Below are positions 6,592-12,656 of a stretch of 19,342 nt of DNA, piece after piece. The translations under genes and the position numbers were made by a program. The notes under the pieces are model-generated. The model was not told where the DNA came from and ran no database searches. It was given only the letters and a program-made list of their open reading frames with translations. The stretch comes from SIG701 sp045123975. GTDB taxonomy: Bacteria; Bacillota; Clostridia; Oscillospirales; CAG-272. Location of the stretch: contig JBGVKV010000083.1 of NCBI GenBank assembly GCA_045123975.1, positions 1-19,342 of the forward strand, given 5' to 3'. The first letter of the stretch is position 1. Every line of letters starts with the position of its first letter.

Positions 6592-7365
6592 ATGAGACGA
6601 GTAAAAAAGCGTATGGATTCTGGATGTGTGTGCGAGCAGATCGTATACCATGTGCCGGATAATGCGGACATAAAAACCTACAAAATGCGCCCCCGTTTTC
6701 CAAACGAGGAGGCGCGGCTGGCGCATAAGGAGCGTATCTCCCGCGCCAATTTCGTGCGTATGGTCAATGAGAACCATTCGCCCGCGTCCCTGTATAGCAC
6801 GCTCACCTGCGACGATGAGAACGAGCTGTACAGTTTCAAGGATGCCCGCCGGATCCGTGCCATCTTCCGCCGCCGTCTGCAGAGGGTCAGTCCGTCCGCC
6901 AAGATTATTATTGTGATGGGGCGGGGCAAGAGCACCGGCCGCATCCATTTCCATATGATCTCCCTCGGCGTGACGGTGGAGGACATCTTGAAGGCGTGGA
7001 CGTGGGGCAGTATCGTGGAGAGCAAGCATCTGCGCAAGCATAACCGATACAACGGTATCGACCACGGTCAGGATTACACAGGCCTTGCCAATTACCTTTT
7101 CGATCACTGGACGGAAGAGCAGGGCGGCCACCGTTATATGGCCACACGCAATCACAAGAAGCCGGAGGCGGAGGAGCCGCAGGAAGTCAAGCGGGAGTAC
7201 ACCGTGGACAAGCCGCCGCGTGCACCCCGTGGATACACGTTGGTGGAAGCCAAGGCCACGTCCTTCGGCTACCTATATTATAAGTACATAAAAGACCCGG
7301 AACAGAAAGAGGAGGGCGGCTGCGCAGGCAGCCGTAGGAATCCTCGTAGATGCGTAAAGTTATAG
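6592..7365 (+). CDS. HUH replication protein (phage G2P/ORF2 type)
   Basis: The start ATG 6592 has GGAGG 4 bases upstream, giving 257 residues. Features in order are a two-strand opening (ASLYSTLTCDD, about 65-75), a helix rich in Arg, a strand (AKIIIVMGRG), the metal-binding HUH motif as HFH (119-121 in GRIHFHMI), and a segment GLANYLFDHW in which Tyr168 is the candidate nucleophile. HRYMATRNHKKP (180-191) follows, the conserved end of the domain. Enzymes of this group nick one strand, attach by Tyr and start rolling-circle-type replication. The usual Lys after the Tyr is not present (Y-L-F-D), so activity is not certain. Its late-early position, far from SSB, is not unusual for clostridial prophages. 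The C-terminus from about 195 is basic and not conserved. Confidence 0.65.
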   Translation: MRRVKKRMDSGCVCEQIVYHVPDNADIKTYKMRPRFPNEEARLAHKERISRANFVRMVNENHSPASLYSTLTCDDENELYSFKDARRIRAIFRRRLQRVSPSAKIIIVMGRGKSTGRIHFHMISLGVTVEDILKAWTWGSIVESKHLRKHNRYNGIDHGQDYTGLANYLFDHWTEEQGGHRYMATRNHKKPEAEEPQEVKREYTVDKPPRAPRGYTLVEAKATSFGYLYYKYIKDPEQKEEGGCAGSRRNPRRCVKL

Positions 7366-7386
7366 TACCACAAAGGAGGTGTGGAT

Positions 7387-7830
7387 ATGGCGATCAAGGC
7401 AAGCGATCTATCCGATCGTGCGGCAAAAAAGGCATTGGAGTTGTACAGGCAGCAATGCAGGGCGAAATCGCCGGACGTCCGCGAGAGGCGCGGAAAGTTC
7501 GGCGCCATAAAAGAGGATCGGGGAAAGATCCGTTTCGATAGCAAAAAAGAAGCGCGCCGTTATGACGCGCTTTTGGTGTTGCTTGCGGCCGGGGCCATCA
7601 CCGAATTGAAGATCCAGCCGGAGTTCACCTTGACCGAGGCGTACACCACGCCGGAGGGGGAGCGGGTGCGGGCCTGGCGGTACCGGGCGGACTTCTCCTA
7701 TAAGCGGGACGGCGTTCTGATCGTGGAGGACGTGAAATCCTCCGCCACGCGTACCAGGGTGTACATCAACAATTGCAAGATGATGCGGGAGAAGTACGGG
7801 ATCGAAGTGCAGGAGGTGACGGATTGCTGA
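7387..7830 (+). CDS. DUF1064 protein, PD-(D/E)xK nuclease fold
   Basis: The start ATG 7387 lies 7 bases after AGGAGG (7374-7379), giving 147 residues. The product has the DUF1064 layout: DSKKEARRYD (51-60) with Glu55, ITELKIQPEF (71-80), YRADFSY (99-105) with Asp102, and IVEDVKS (112-118) with Asp115 and Lys117. Together these form the PD-(D/E)xK active site of a DNA endonuclease, and all key residues are present. In phages such proteins lie in the replication or recombination region and may process branched DNA or packaging substrates; the substrate is not known. The end overlaps the next gene's TTG start. Confidence 0.88.
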   Translation: MAIKASDLSDRAAKKALELYRQQCRAKSPDVRERRGKFGAIKEDRGKIRFDSKKEARRYDALLVLLAAGAITELKIQPEFTLTEAYTTPEGERVRAWRYRADFSYKRDGVLIVEDVKSSATRTRVYINNCKMMREKYGIEVQEVTDC

Positions 7831-8180
7831 CACGGGAGATGCTGAGGAATTTCAGGGCAGAGAAAAGAGAAGTGATGGAACTGCGTGCCAAGATGCGCTC
7901 TGCAGAGTTGGCGGCCGCAAGGAGTGACCGGGCCACCGATCGAAAGAGGGCGTTGGCAGAGCGGGCCATATACGAAGCCAGTGCCAATAAGCAGATCGCA
8001 AGGCTGGCGCAGATCGAGGCGGAGATCTCCGCACTGCGTAGTCCAAAGCAGCGCCGTGCCATCCGGCTGAAATACGTGGAGGGATACAGCACGGTTAAGG
8101 TGGCCATGACGATGGGGATCGCCGAGCGGACGGTGGAGCAGCTAATACTGAATGCATTGAAAGAGAAAAGCGGAGGTTAG
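7824..8180 (+). CDS. Sigma-region-4-like phage regulator
   Basis: A TTG at 7824 with AGGAGG seven bases upstream (7811-7816) gives 118 residues. Residues about 1-70 are a highly charged helical arm (coiled coil). Residues about 75-114 (RRAIRLKYVEGYSTVKVAMT, then IAERTVEQLILNALKEK) form a helix-turn-helix like sigma-70 region 4. This arrangement matches the ArpU/DUF1492 group of late-gene regulators in Firmicutes phages, which sit at the end of the early operon just before the packaging genes, as here. It probably activates late transcription from the control region at 8750-8980. A bidirectional terminator overlaps its last codons. Confidence 0.75.
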   Translation: MLTREMLRNFRAEKREVMELRAKMRSAELAAARSDRATDRKRALAERAIYEASANKQIARLAQIEAEISALRSPKQRRAIRLKYVEGYSTVKVAMTMGIAERTVEQLILNALKEKSGG

Positions 8181-8193
8181 TCCTCCGCTTTTT
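8166..8193. terminator. Bidirectional intrinsic terminator
   Basis: AAAAGCGGAGG (8166-8176) pairs with CCTCCGCTTTT (8182-8192) around a 5-base loop that contains the stop codons of both the plus gene (8178-8180) and the minus gene (8177-8179). Runs of T follow the stem on both strands. It ends the early operon and the convergent minus-strand cluster. Confidence 0.85.
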
Positions 8194-8392
8194 GTTCGGG
8201 ATGCTTTTCGAGAAAGTCCTGCACCGCTGCTTTGAAAATCTGTGCCTGCGGTACGCCCAATTCCTCGCACCGGCGGCGGAACAGGGCGGCGATCTCTTTG
8301 TCCTCTCTGTAGGACAGGATCGTATAGTTCTTTTCGTTGTAGCGATTCTTGACGGCTGTGGACGTGTGGGTTTTGCGTTTGGTGGATGCCAT
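8177..8392 (-). CDS. Ribbon-helix-helix-like small DNA-binding protein
   Basis: This is a 71-residue protein read leftwards, starting at 8392 with GGAGG 8 bases before the ATG. A basic tail (MASTKRKTHTSTAVKNRYN) precedes a short strand (YTILSYRED) and two helices (KEIAALFRRRCEELG and PQAQIFKAAVQDFLEKH). This is the strand-helix-helix order of Arc/MetJ-type repressors, including many antitoxins. It is the last gene of the minus-strand cluster, and its ribosome site lies in the end of the tiny frame before it. It could repress the palindrome-containing promoter at 8718-8746, which is an inference from position only. I recognise similar small proteins from clostridial mobile elements. Confidence 0.75.
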   Translation of the reverse strand: MASTKRKTHTSTAVKNRYNEKNYTILSYREDKEIAALFRRRCEELGVPQAQIFKAAVQDFLEKHPEQKAED

Positions 8393-8394
8393 AG

Positions 8395-8487
8395 TTACTT
8401 CCTCCGTTTGAGAATGAGTGCGTACACAATTTTAGCGATTCCTGCACAGATCAGGAAGATGCCGAGTGCTGTGAGTATAGTTGTCAT
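8395..8487 (-). CDS. Possible 30-residue membrane peptide
   Basis: A frame of 31 codons runs from ATG at 8487 to TAA at 8395 and encodes MTTILTALGIFLICAGIAKI followed by VYALILKRRK. It is one hydrophobic helix with a basic end, the shape of a tiny single-pass membrane peptide. Its stop is 2 bases before the next gene's ATG, which fits an operon. Against it, no ribosome site is visible upstream (CAAGCGAT). It may be unexpressed or coupled to an upstream frame. Confidence 0.4.
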   Translation of the reverse strand: MTTILTALGIFLICAGIAKIVYALILKRRK

Positions 8488-8492
8488 ATCGC

Positions 8493-8521
8493 TTGACATT
8501 TGGGCAATAATCGTATATACT
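8493..8521 (+). promoter_or_regulatory. Strong plus-strand sigma-A promoter, head-on to minus cluster
   Basis: TTGACA (8493-8498) and TATACT (8516-8521) are separated by exactly 17 bases, which is close to the ideal vegetative promoter. Transcription would start near 8528 and run antisense through the small gene at 8566-8691. It could make an antisense RNA or read on toward the late genes. No plus-strand gene begins in the following 380 bases. Confidence 0.55.
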
Positions 8522-8560
8522 GTAGGTGTGAGGGCGGTTCGCGCCGCCCTCGCGCCTACA
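8521..8560 (+). ncRNA. 17-bp GC-rich RNA hairpin at the antisense start
   Basis: TGTAGGTGTGAGGGCGG (8521-8537) and CCGCCCTCGCGCCTACA (8544-8560) pair around TTCGCG. On the plus strand the two non-Watson-Crick positions are G-U pairs (8527/8554 and 8529/8552), while on the minus strand they would be A-C mismatches. The plus RNA therefore folds better. It lies directly after the minus gene's stop, and it could also end or stabilise the minus transcript, though no T run follows on either strand. Confidence 0.45.
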
Positions 8561-8565
8561 CCCTG

Positions 8566-8691
8566 TTAGATGGTCCTATCGATTAGGATCAGCAGGGTTC
8601 CGATGATTAAGTCGATCAATGCGTCAACGAGAAGTTGTTTCACAGACACGCTCTCGTGTGCTTTGGTCGGCTTTTTCTTTTTCTTGCCCAA
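8566..8691 (-). CDS. 41-residue membrane peptide
   Basis: The frame starts at TTG 8691 with AAAGGAGGTGA about 10 bases upstream and ends at TAA 8566-8568. The product begins with GKKKKKPTKAHESVSVKQLL and ends in a hydrophobic helix (LIDLIIGTLLILIDRTI region). A Lys-rich head plus one helix is typical of tiny inner-membrane peptides, including type I toxins and small phage proteins of clostridia. It has its own consensus promoter 27 bases further upstream and a head-on promoter on the opposite strand. The function is not known. The strong ribosome site and promoter make it very likely to be expressed. A GTG in another frame just upstream gives only a short Arg-rich frame and is not preferred. 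Confidence 0.7.
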   Translation of the reverse strand: MGKKKKKPTKAHESVSVKQLLVDALIDLIIGTLLILIDRTI

Positions 8692-8717
8692 GTCTTTCTC
8701 ACCTCCTTTCTGTATAT

Positions 8718-8746
8718 ATTATACCATACTGCTTGCAGTATGTCAA
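8718..8746 (-). promoter_or_regulatory. Consensus promoter with internal palindromic operator
   Basis: Read leftwards, TTGACA (8746-8741) and TATAAT (8723-8718) are both perfect and 17 bases apart. The spacer is filled by CATACTGCTTGCAGTATG (8725-8742), an 18-base perfect inverted repeat, so a dimeric repressor bound there would block polymerase directly. An A/T-rich stretch upstream (8755-8780) could act as an UP element. It drives the minus-strand cluster. Confidence 0.85.
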
Positions 8747-8783
8747 GGGATTTCGCAAAATTTATTAAAAATATTTTTGCTTT

Positions 8784-8820
8784 TGCGGATTTATGCGGAT
8801 TTTGGCTTGTACAATACAAG
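8784..8820 (+). promoter_or_regulatory. Possible late promoter with phased activator repeats
   Basis: TGCGGATT occurs at 8784-8791 and again at 8794-8801, exactly 10 bases apart (one helical turn). TACAAT (8810-8815, one mismatch to TATAAT) follows, inside CTTGTACAATACAAG (8806-8820), an inverted repeat. There is no good -35 box, and the repeats lie where it should be. This fits an activator-dependent promoter for the late genes, perhaps using the regulator at 7824-8180. The function is inferred. Confidence 0.4.
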
Positions 8821-8861
8821 GCAGGGTAGTCATAGCGCACTGCCGGTAGTAAGTTGGAGGG

Positions 8862-8897
8862 GCATACGGCGCGGCATTATCACCGCGCCGGATATGC
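8862..8897 (+). other. Strong hairpin in the late leader
   Basis: CGGCGCGG (8867-8874) pairs with CCGCGCCG (8883-8890) around CATTATCA, and GCATA (8862-8866) pairs with TATGC (8893-8897) beyond a 2-base bulge. No T run follows, so it is not a standard terminator. It lies in the leader between the control region and the HNH gene and could protect or regulate the late RNA. Confidence 0.5.
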
Positions 8898-8907
8898 GCA
8901 CAGGTCT

Positions 8908-8985
8908 ATGAATGTGAGTGCACCTCTTTCGGCAGACGATATGACAAGGAATACAGATGCAGTGTTTTTGAGTGATGCATATTGA
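8908..8985 (+). CDS. Possible 25-residue leader peptide before HNH gene
   Basis: ATG 8908 opens a 25-codon frame (MNVSAPLSADDMTRNTDAVF followed by LSDAY) whose TGA overlaps the HNH start as TTGA. That overlap is the same as at the terminase junction and suggests coupled translation. The ribosome site is weak (CAGG close to the ATG). It may be a leader peptide, the remains of a longer gene, or chance. Confidence 0.25.
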   Translation: MNVSAPLSADDMTRNTDAVFLSDAY

Positions 8986-9290
8986 CACAGAAAGAGTTCT
9001 ATAAAAGCAGGCCCTGGCGACGAGCTCGTAAGGCTTATATTGATAAGCGCATAGCAATAGACGGGGGCATCTGCGAGAAGTGTCACGAGGAGATGGGCAA
9101 GATAGTCCACCACTACAAGATCTGGCTGGACGACATCAACTGCAACGATCCAGAGATAAGTCTCAACGAGGATAACTTCATGTATGAGTGCCAAACCTGT
9201 CACAACAAGGAAAGAGACCCAAGACTGGCCACACCGGGCAGATGCCTATATGGGCCGGACGGGGAAATTATACGGAACACAGGGTATTGA
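8982..9290 (+). CDS. HNH endonuclease (packaging-associated)
   Basis: The 102-residue protein starts at TTG 8982. It has the FYxSxxWRxxR opening (FYKSRPWRRAR), a zinc site from CEKC (31-34) and CQTC (70-73), and the HNH residues His44, Asn65 and His74. In HK97-type phages this nuclease is encoded just before the terminase genes and works with large terminase and portal to cut DNA at cos during packaging, and the position here is exactly that. The C-terminal GRCLYGPDGEII is a conserved ending of the clostridial form. No clear ribosome site precedes it, so it probably depends on coupling to the short frame upstream. Confidence 0.92.
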   Translation: MTQKEFYKSRPWRRARKAYIDKRIAIDGGICEKCHEEMGKIVHHYKIWLDDINCNDPEISLNEDNFMYECQTCHNKERDPRLATPGRCLYGPDGEIIRNTGY

Positions 9291-9393
9291 TATACTACGG
9301 ACTCCCCCCATCTGGGCGAAAAATTTCACCCCGGTGGAGACCGAGAGGAGGCCTGTAATTTTACCCTGCAAACATATGAAAGGGGGTGTAGTT
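9291..9393 (+). other. Probable cos region
   Basis: This gap between HNH and small terminase is where cos lies in related HK97-type phages. It contains a CCCCCC run (9304-9309 region), a dyad at 9314-9331 (GGGCGAAAA/ATTTCACCC, with one mismatched pair outside the centre) and a purine-rich GGTGGAGACCGAGAGGAGG. I recall similar sequence at this place in other clostridial phages. It ends in AGGGGGTG, the ribosome site of the next gene. The cut position cannot be read. Confidence 0.4.
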
Positions 9394-9735
9394 GTGGCGA
9401 AAGCAAAGAAAATAACTCGCATAAATCGAGAAAAAAAGAGATTACTGGAGATATTCGCCGGGCTGGATGAAAACAAACTGCGCACATGCTATGCCCTGAT
9501 CGACCGGGCAGCATTCATCACGGTAAATCTGGAGGATCTGGAAAAAGAACTGAACGAAATCGGCTGGACAGAGACCTATACGAACGGCAAGAATCAGGAA
9601 GGTGTCAAGAAATCCGCGGCGGCAGAGGCACACATAAGCCTGACCAAAAATCTGAACGCCATCATGAAGCAACTGTTGGAGTTTGTGCCGCCGGCACAAA
9701 AGGCAAGCCGCCTGATGGAGATGATGAACGATTGA
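9394..9735 (+). CDS. terS: Terminase small subunit, P27 family
   Basis: GTG 9394 with AGGGGGTG (9381-9388) 5 bases upstream gives 113 residues; ATG 9376 is in frame but precedes that site. The first 25 residues are basic (AKAKKITRINREKKRLLEIF), followed by helices and the segment GVKKSAAAEAHISLTKNLNA with ITKQLL-like continuation, which is the P27 (Terminase_4) signature. It recognises the phage DNA end (cos) and recruits the large subunit. The stop overlaps the large-subunit start as TTGA, so the two are made together. Confidence 0.9.
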   Translation: MAKAKKITRINREKKRLLEIFAGLDENKLRTCYALIDRAAFITVNLEDLEKELNEIGWTETYTNGKNQEGVKKSAAAEAHISLTKNLNAIMKQLLEFVPPAQKASRLMEMMND

Positions 9736-11390
9736 CACCGTTCGCGAACTACATACAAGAGTACCATCACAAGATCCAGACTGGCGCGGTGACCGTCGGC
9801 GAGTGGATCAGACTATTATACGAATGGATCACCAGAGATCTAAGCGAAGGACAATTTTATTTTGACGCAAAGAAAGCCAACAGGGCAATTAAGTTCGTGG
9901 AGAACTTCTGCCGACATAGCAAAGGGCGGAACGACCTCATAAAACTGGAACTGTGGCAAAAGGCAGCGGTCAGCCTGATCTTCGGCATAGTGGACGAAAA
10001 CGGTTTGCGAATTTTCCGTGAAGTCTTTTTGGTTATAGGCCGAAAGAATGGCAAGAGCCTTTTCGCATCCGCCTGCATCGCATATATGGCGTATCTGGAC
10101 GGCGAGTATGGCGCGGATATTTACTGCCTGGCGCCGAAACTGGAACAGGCGGCCATTGTGTACGACAGTGCCTGGAAGATGATCCACGCCGAGCCGGAAC
10201 TGGACGCGCTGGCACAGAAGCGTCGGAGTGATATTTACCTGGCTGATACCAATACAACCATCAAGGCGTTGGCGTTCAACGCCAAGAAGTCCGATGGCTT
10301 TAATCCGCACATGACCGTCTGCGACGAGATCGCAAGCTGGCCGGCTGAGCAGGGAATGAAGCAGTACGAGGTTATGAAGTCCGCACTCGGCGCGCGTAAG
10401 CAGCCGCTGATCCTGTCGATCAGTACGGCGGGCTACGTGAACGACGGACCGTATGACGAGCTGATGCTCCGGTCCACTGCTGTGCTGAAAGGCAGCAGCG
10501 AGGAGCGACGCCTGCTCCCGATCCTGTACATCATCGACGACGTGACCAAGTGGGACGACATCGAGGAACTGAAAAAGGCCAACCCAAACATGGGCGTGAG
10601 CGTGTCGGAGGACTTCTTCCTGGAGGAGATCGCCATCGCGCGGAACAGCCTCAGCAAGCGGGCCGAGTTCCTGACGAAATACTGCAATATCAAACAGAGC
10701 AGCACGCAGGCATGGCTCCCTTACGACGTAGTGGACGGCGTAACCGGCGAGGTATACAGCCTGGAGGACTTCCGCAGCAGCTACTGCGTGGGCGGCATCG
10801 ACCTGTCACAGACCACGGACTTGACGTCCTGCTGTGTGGTCATTGAGAAGGCCGGGCGGCTGTACGTGCTCACTAAGTTCTTCATGCCGGAGAACAAGAT
10901 CGACGAACTGCAGGAGCGAGAGGGCGTGCCATATAGGCGATACGTCCAGGAGGGTATCGTACAGCCAAGCGGTGAGAACATTGTCGATTATAACGACTGT
11001 TTCAACTGGTTCCGCATGCTGGTGGAGGAATACGAGATCCTACCGCTGCAGATAGGGTATGACCGCTACTCGGCCCAGTATCTTATACAGCAGCTGAATC
11101 AATACGGATTCCACACTGACGACGTGTACCAGGGCGAAAACCTGACGCCTGTCATTCATGAGTGCGACGGCCTGCTGCGGGACAAGACCCTGCAGCTCGG
11201 CAATAACAAACTGTTGAAAGCCCATTTTCTCAACGTGGGCATGAAACAAAACTTAGAGACCCGCAAGGTCCGCCCGGTCAAGATAGACCAGCGGTGCCAC
11301 ATCGACGGCTTTGTCGCCGTCATGGATGCTCTAACGGTCCGGCAGAAATGGTACGACCAGATCGGTGAGCAGCTAAAAAATGCAGCATAG
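9732..11390 (+). CDS. terL: Terminase large subunit
   Basis: TTG 9732 overlaps the small-subunit stop and gives 552 residues, a normal length for the HK97-type (Terminase_1) family. The ATPase half has Walker A GRKNGKS (103-109), the strand YCLAPKLEQA, and Walker B with the catalytic acid in VCDEI (196-200), followed by SISTAG (229-234), the coupling motif. The nuclease half starts near GGIDLSQTTDLT (354-365) with Asp357 and continues through IGYDRYSAQYL and a late VMDALTV acid. It is the motor that pumps DNA into the head and the nuclease that cuts concatemers. Longer frames reaching back to 9486 overlap the small subunit and are not real. Confidence 0.96.
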   Translation: MTPFANYIQEYHHKIQTGAVTVGEWIRLLYEWITRDLSEGQFYFDAKKANRAIKFVENFCRHSKGRNDLIKLELWQKAAVSLIFGIVDENGLRIFREVFLVIGRKNGKSLFASACIAYMAYLDGEYGADIYCLAPKLEQAAIVYDSAWKMIHAEPELDALAQKRRSDIYLADTNTTIKALAFNAKKSDGFNPHMTVCDEIASWPAEQGMKQYEVMKSALGARKQPLILSISTAGYVNDGPYDELMLRSTAVLKGSSEERRLLPILYIIDDVTKWDDIEELKKANPNMGVSVSEDFFLEEIAIARNSLSKRAEFLTKYCNIKQSSTQAWLPYDVVDGVTGEVYSLEDFRSSYCVGGIDLSQTTDLTSCCVVIEKAGRLYVLTKFFMPENKIDELQEREGVPYRRYVQEGIVQPSGENIVDYNDCFNWFRMLVEEYEILPLQIGYDRYSAQYLIQQLNQYGFHTDDVYQGENLTPVIHECDGLLRDKTLQLGNNKLLKAHFLNVGMKQNLETRKVRPVKIDQRCHIDGFVAVMDALTVRQKWYDQIGEQLKNAA

Positions 11391-11399
11391 GAGGAAACC

Positions 11400-12656
11400 A
11401 TGGGGGCTTTTGACAAACTCCTGGGGAAATTCAAAGTAAAGAAGGCGATGGGCAGCTGGTTCCAGATGCTGGACGGCTACTCGCCCGTGTTCAACACTTA
11501 CGACGGCGGCGTGTACGAGATGGAGCTGACCAGGGCATGCGTGCACACATTCGCAAGCCATTGCAGCAAGCTCCAGCCCAAGGTGACGGGAGCCGACAGC
11601 CGAGGCGTTCAGGCGATGCTGGAGGGCAAGCCTAACATGTTTATGACTGGTGCGCAGTTCCTGTACAAGGCAGCCACCATTTACGAAACACAAAATACCT
11701 GCTTCATCGTGCCGGTGCTGGACGTATACGATCGCATCGTCGGCTACTATCCCGTAGTGCCGGACATGACCGAACTGCGCGAGCAGAACGGCGAGGCCTT
11801 CCTGGTCTACACCTTCGGCAACGGCGAGCAGGCAGCCATTGAGCTGTCGCGCGTGGGAATCGTGAGCAAATTCCTTTACCGCAGCGACCTCATGGGTGAG
11901 GACAACGGCGCCCTGAACACGACGCTGCAGCTCCTGGCCACCCAGAACCAGGGCATCGAGGAAGGGATCAAGAACAGCGCCAGCTTCCGGTTCATGGCCA
12001 CGGTGAACAACTTCACCAAGGGAAAGGACCTTGCAAAGGAGCGCGAGACATGGGTAGCGGATAATCTGGGCCCCGGTTCTGGTGGCCTTGCACTGTTCCC
12101 GAACACATACGGAAACGTGCAGCAGATCCAGTCCACCGCCAAGATCGTGGACCCGGAGCAGCTGAAACTGATCCAGGATCGAGTGTATACCTACTTTGGC
12201 ACAAATGAAAAAATACTGCACAACGAGGCAGCCGGTGATGACTGGGCGGCTTATTATGAGGGCAAGATCGAGCCCTTTGCACTGCAGCTCTCGCAGGCCA
12301 TGACCGTGATGACGTATACGCAGAACGAGCGCACACGCAAAAACGGCATCATCTGGTCGGCGAACCGCCTGCAGTATATGACTAATGCCGACAAGCTCCA
12401 GGTCAGCAGCCAGATGTTTGACCGGGGCATCCTCAGCATTAACGATGTTATGGATGTCTGGAATCTGCCGCATGTGCCCGACGGCGACAAGCGATATATC
12501 CGCAAAGAATATACTGAGATTTCTCAGCTCGATGAGGTCGCACGTTTACAACAGGACCTTGCGGCAGCCCAGGCTGAATTGAACGCGGCAAAAGAGCCGC
12601 CAGAACCCGAGAAACCCAACGAGGAACAAACGGAGGAGCTGAAAAATGACACCTAA
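11400..12656 (+). CDS. Portal protein, HK97 family
   Basis: The ATG 11400 is preceded by AGGAGG with normal spacing. The 418 residues show the HK97-portal pattern: variable N-terminus, EMELTRACVHTFASHCSKL (about 41-59), a beta-rich wing domain, GVIAPYxTD-like variable core, and LLATQNQGIEEGIKNSASFR (about 179-198), with YFGTNEKILHNEA near 265. Twelve copies form the ring through which DNA enters the head. The last 45 residues are a coiled coil and a Pro/Glu-rich tail. It overlaps the protease gene by 11 bases. Confidence 0.93.
   Translation: MGAFDKLLGKFKVKKAMGSWFQMLDGYSPVFNTYDGGVYEMELTRACVHTFASHCSKLQPKVTGADSRGVQAMLEGKPNMFMTGAQFLYKAATIYETQNTCFIVPVLDVYDRIVGYYPVVPDMTELREQNGEAFLVYTFGNGEQAAIELSRVGIVSKFLYRSDLMGEDNGALNTTLQLLATQNQGIEEGIKNSASFRFMATVNNFTKGKDLAKERETWVADNLGPGSGGLALFPNTYGNVQQIQSTAKIVDPEQLKLIQDRVYTYFGTNEKILHNEAAGDDWAAYYEGKIEPFALQLSQAMTVMTYTQNERTRKNGIIWSANRLQYMTNADKLQVSSQMFDRGILSINDVMDVWNLPHVPDGDKRYIRKEYTEISQLDEVARLQQDLAAAQAELNAAKEPPEPEKPNEEQTEELKNDT

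Noticed and set aside
7350..7541. 63-codon plus frame between HUH and DUF1064 genes
   Set aside because: It overlaps both real genes in a different frame, is Arg/Gly-rich, and the AGGAGG in this stretch is correctly spaced for the DUF1064 start instead.
8570..8911. 113-codon plus frame across the intergenic control region
   Set aside because: It reads antisense through the 41-residue minus gene and the consensus promoter, has no ribosome site, and shows no protein-like pattern.
11373..12473. 366-codon minus-strand frame opposite portal
   Set aside because: It has no start signal, and the His/Val/Leu-rich composition expected from reverse-complemented coding sequence.
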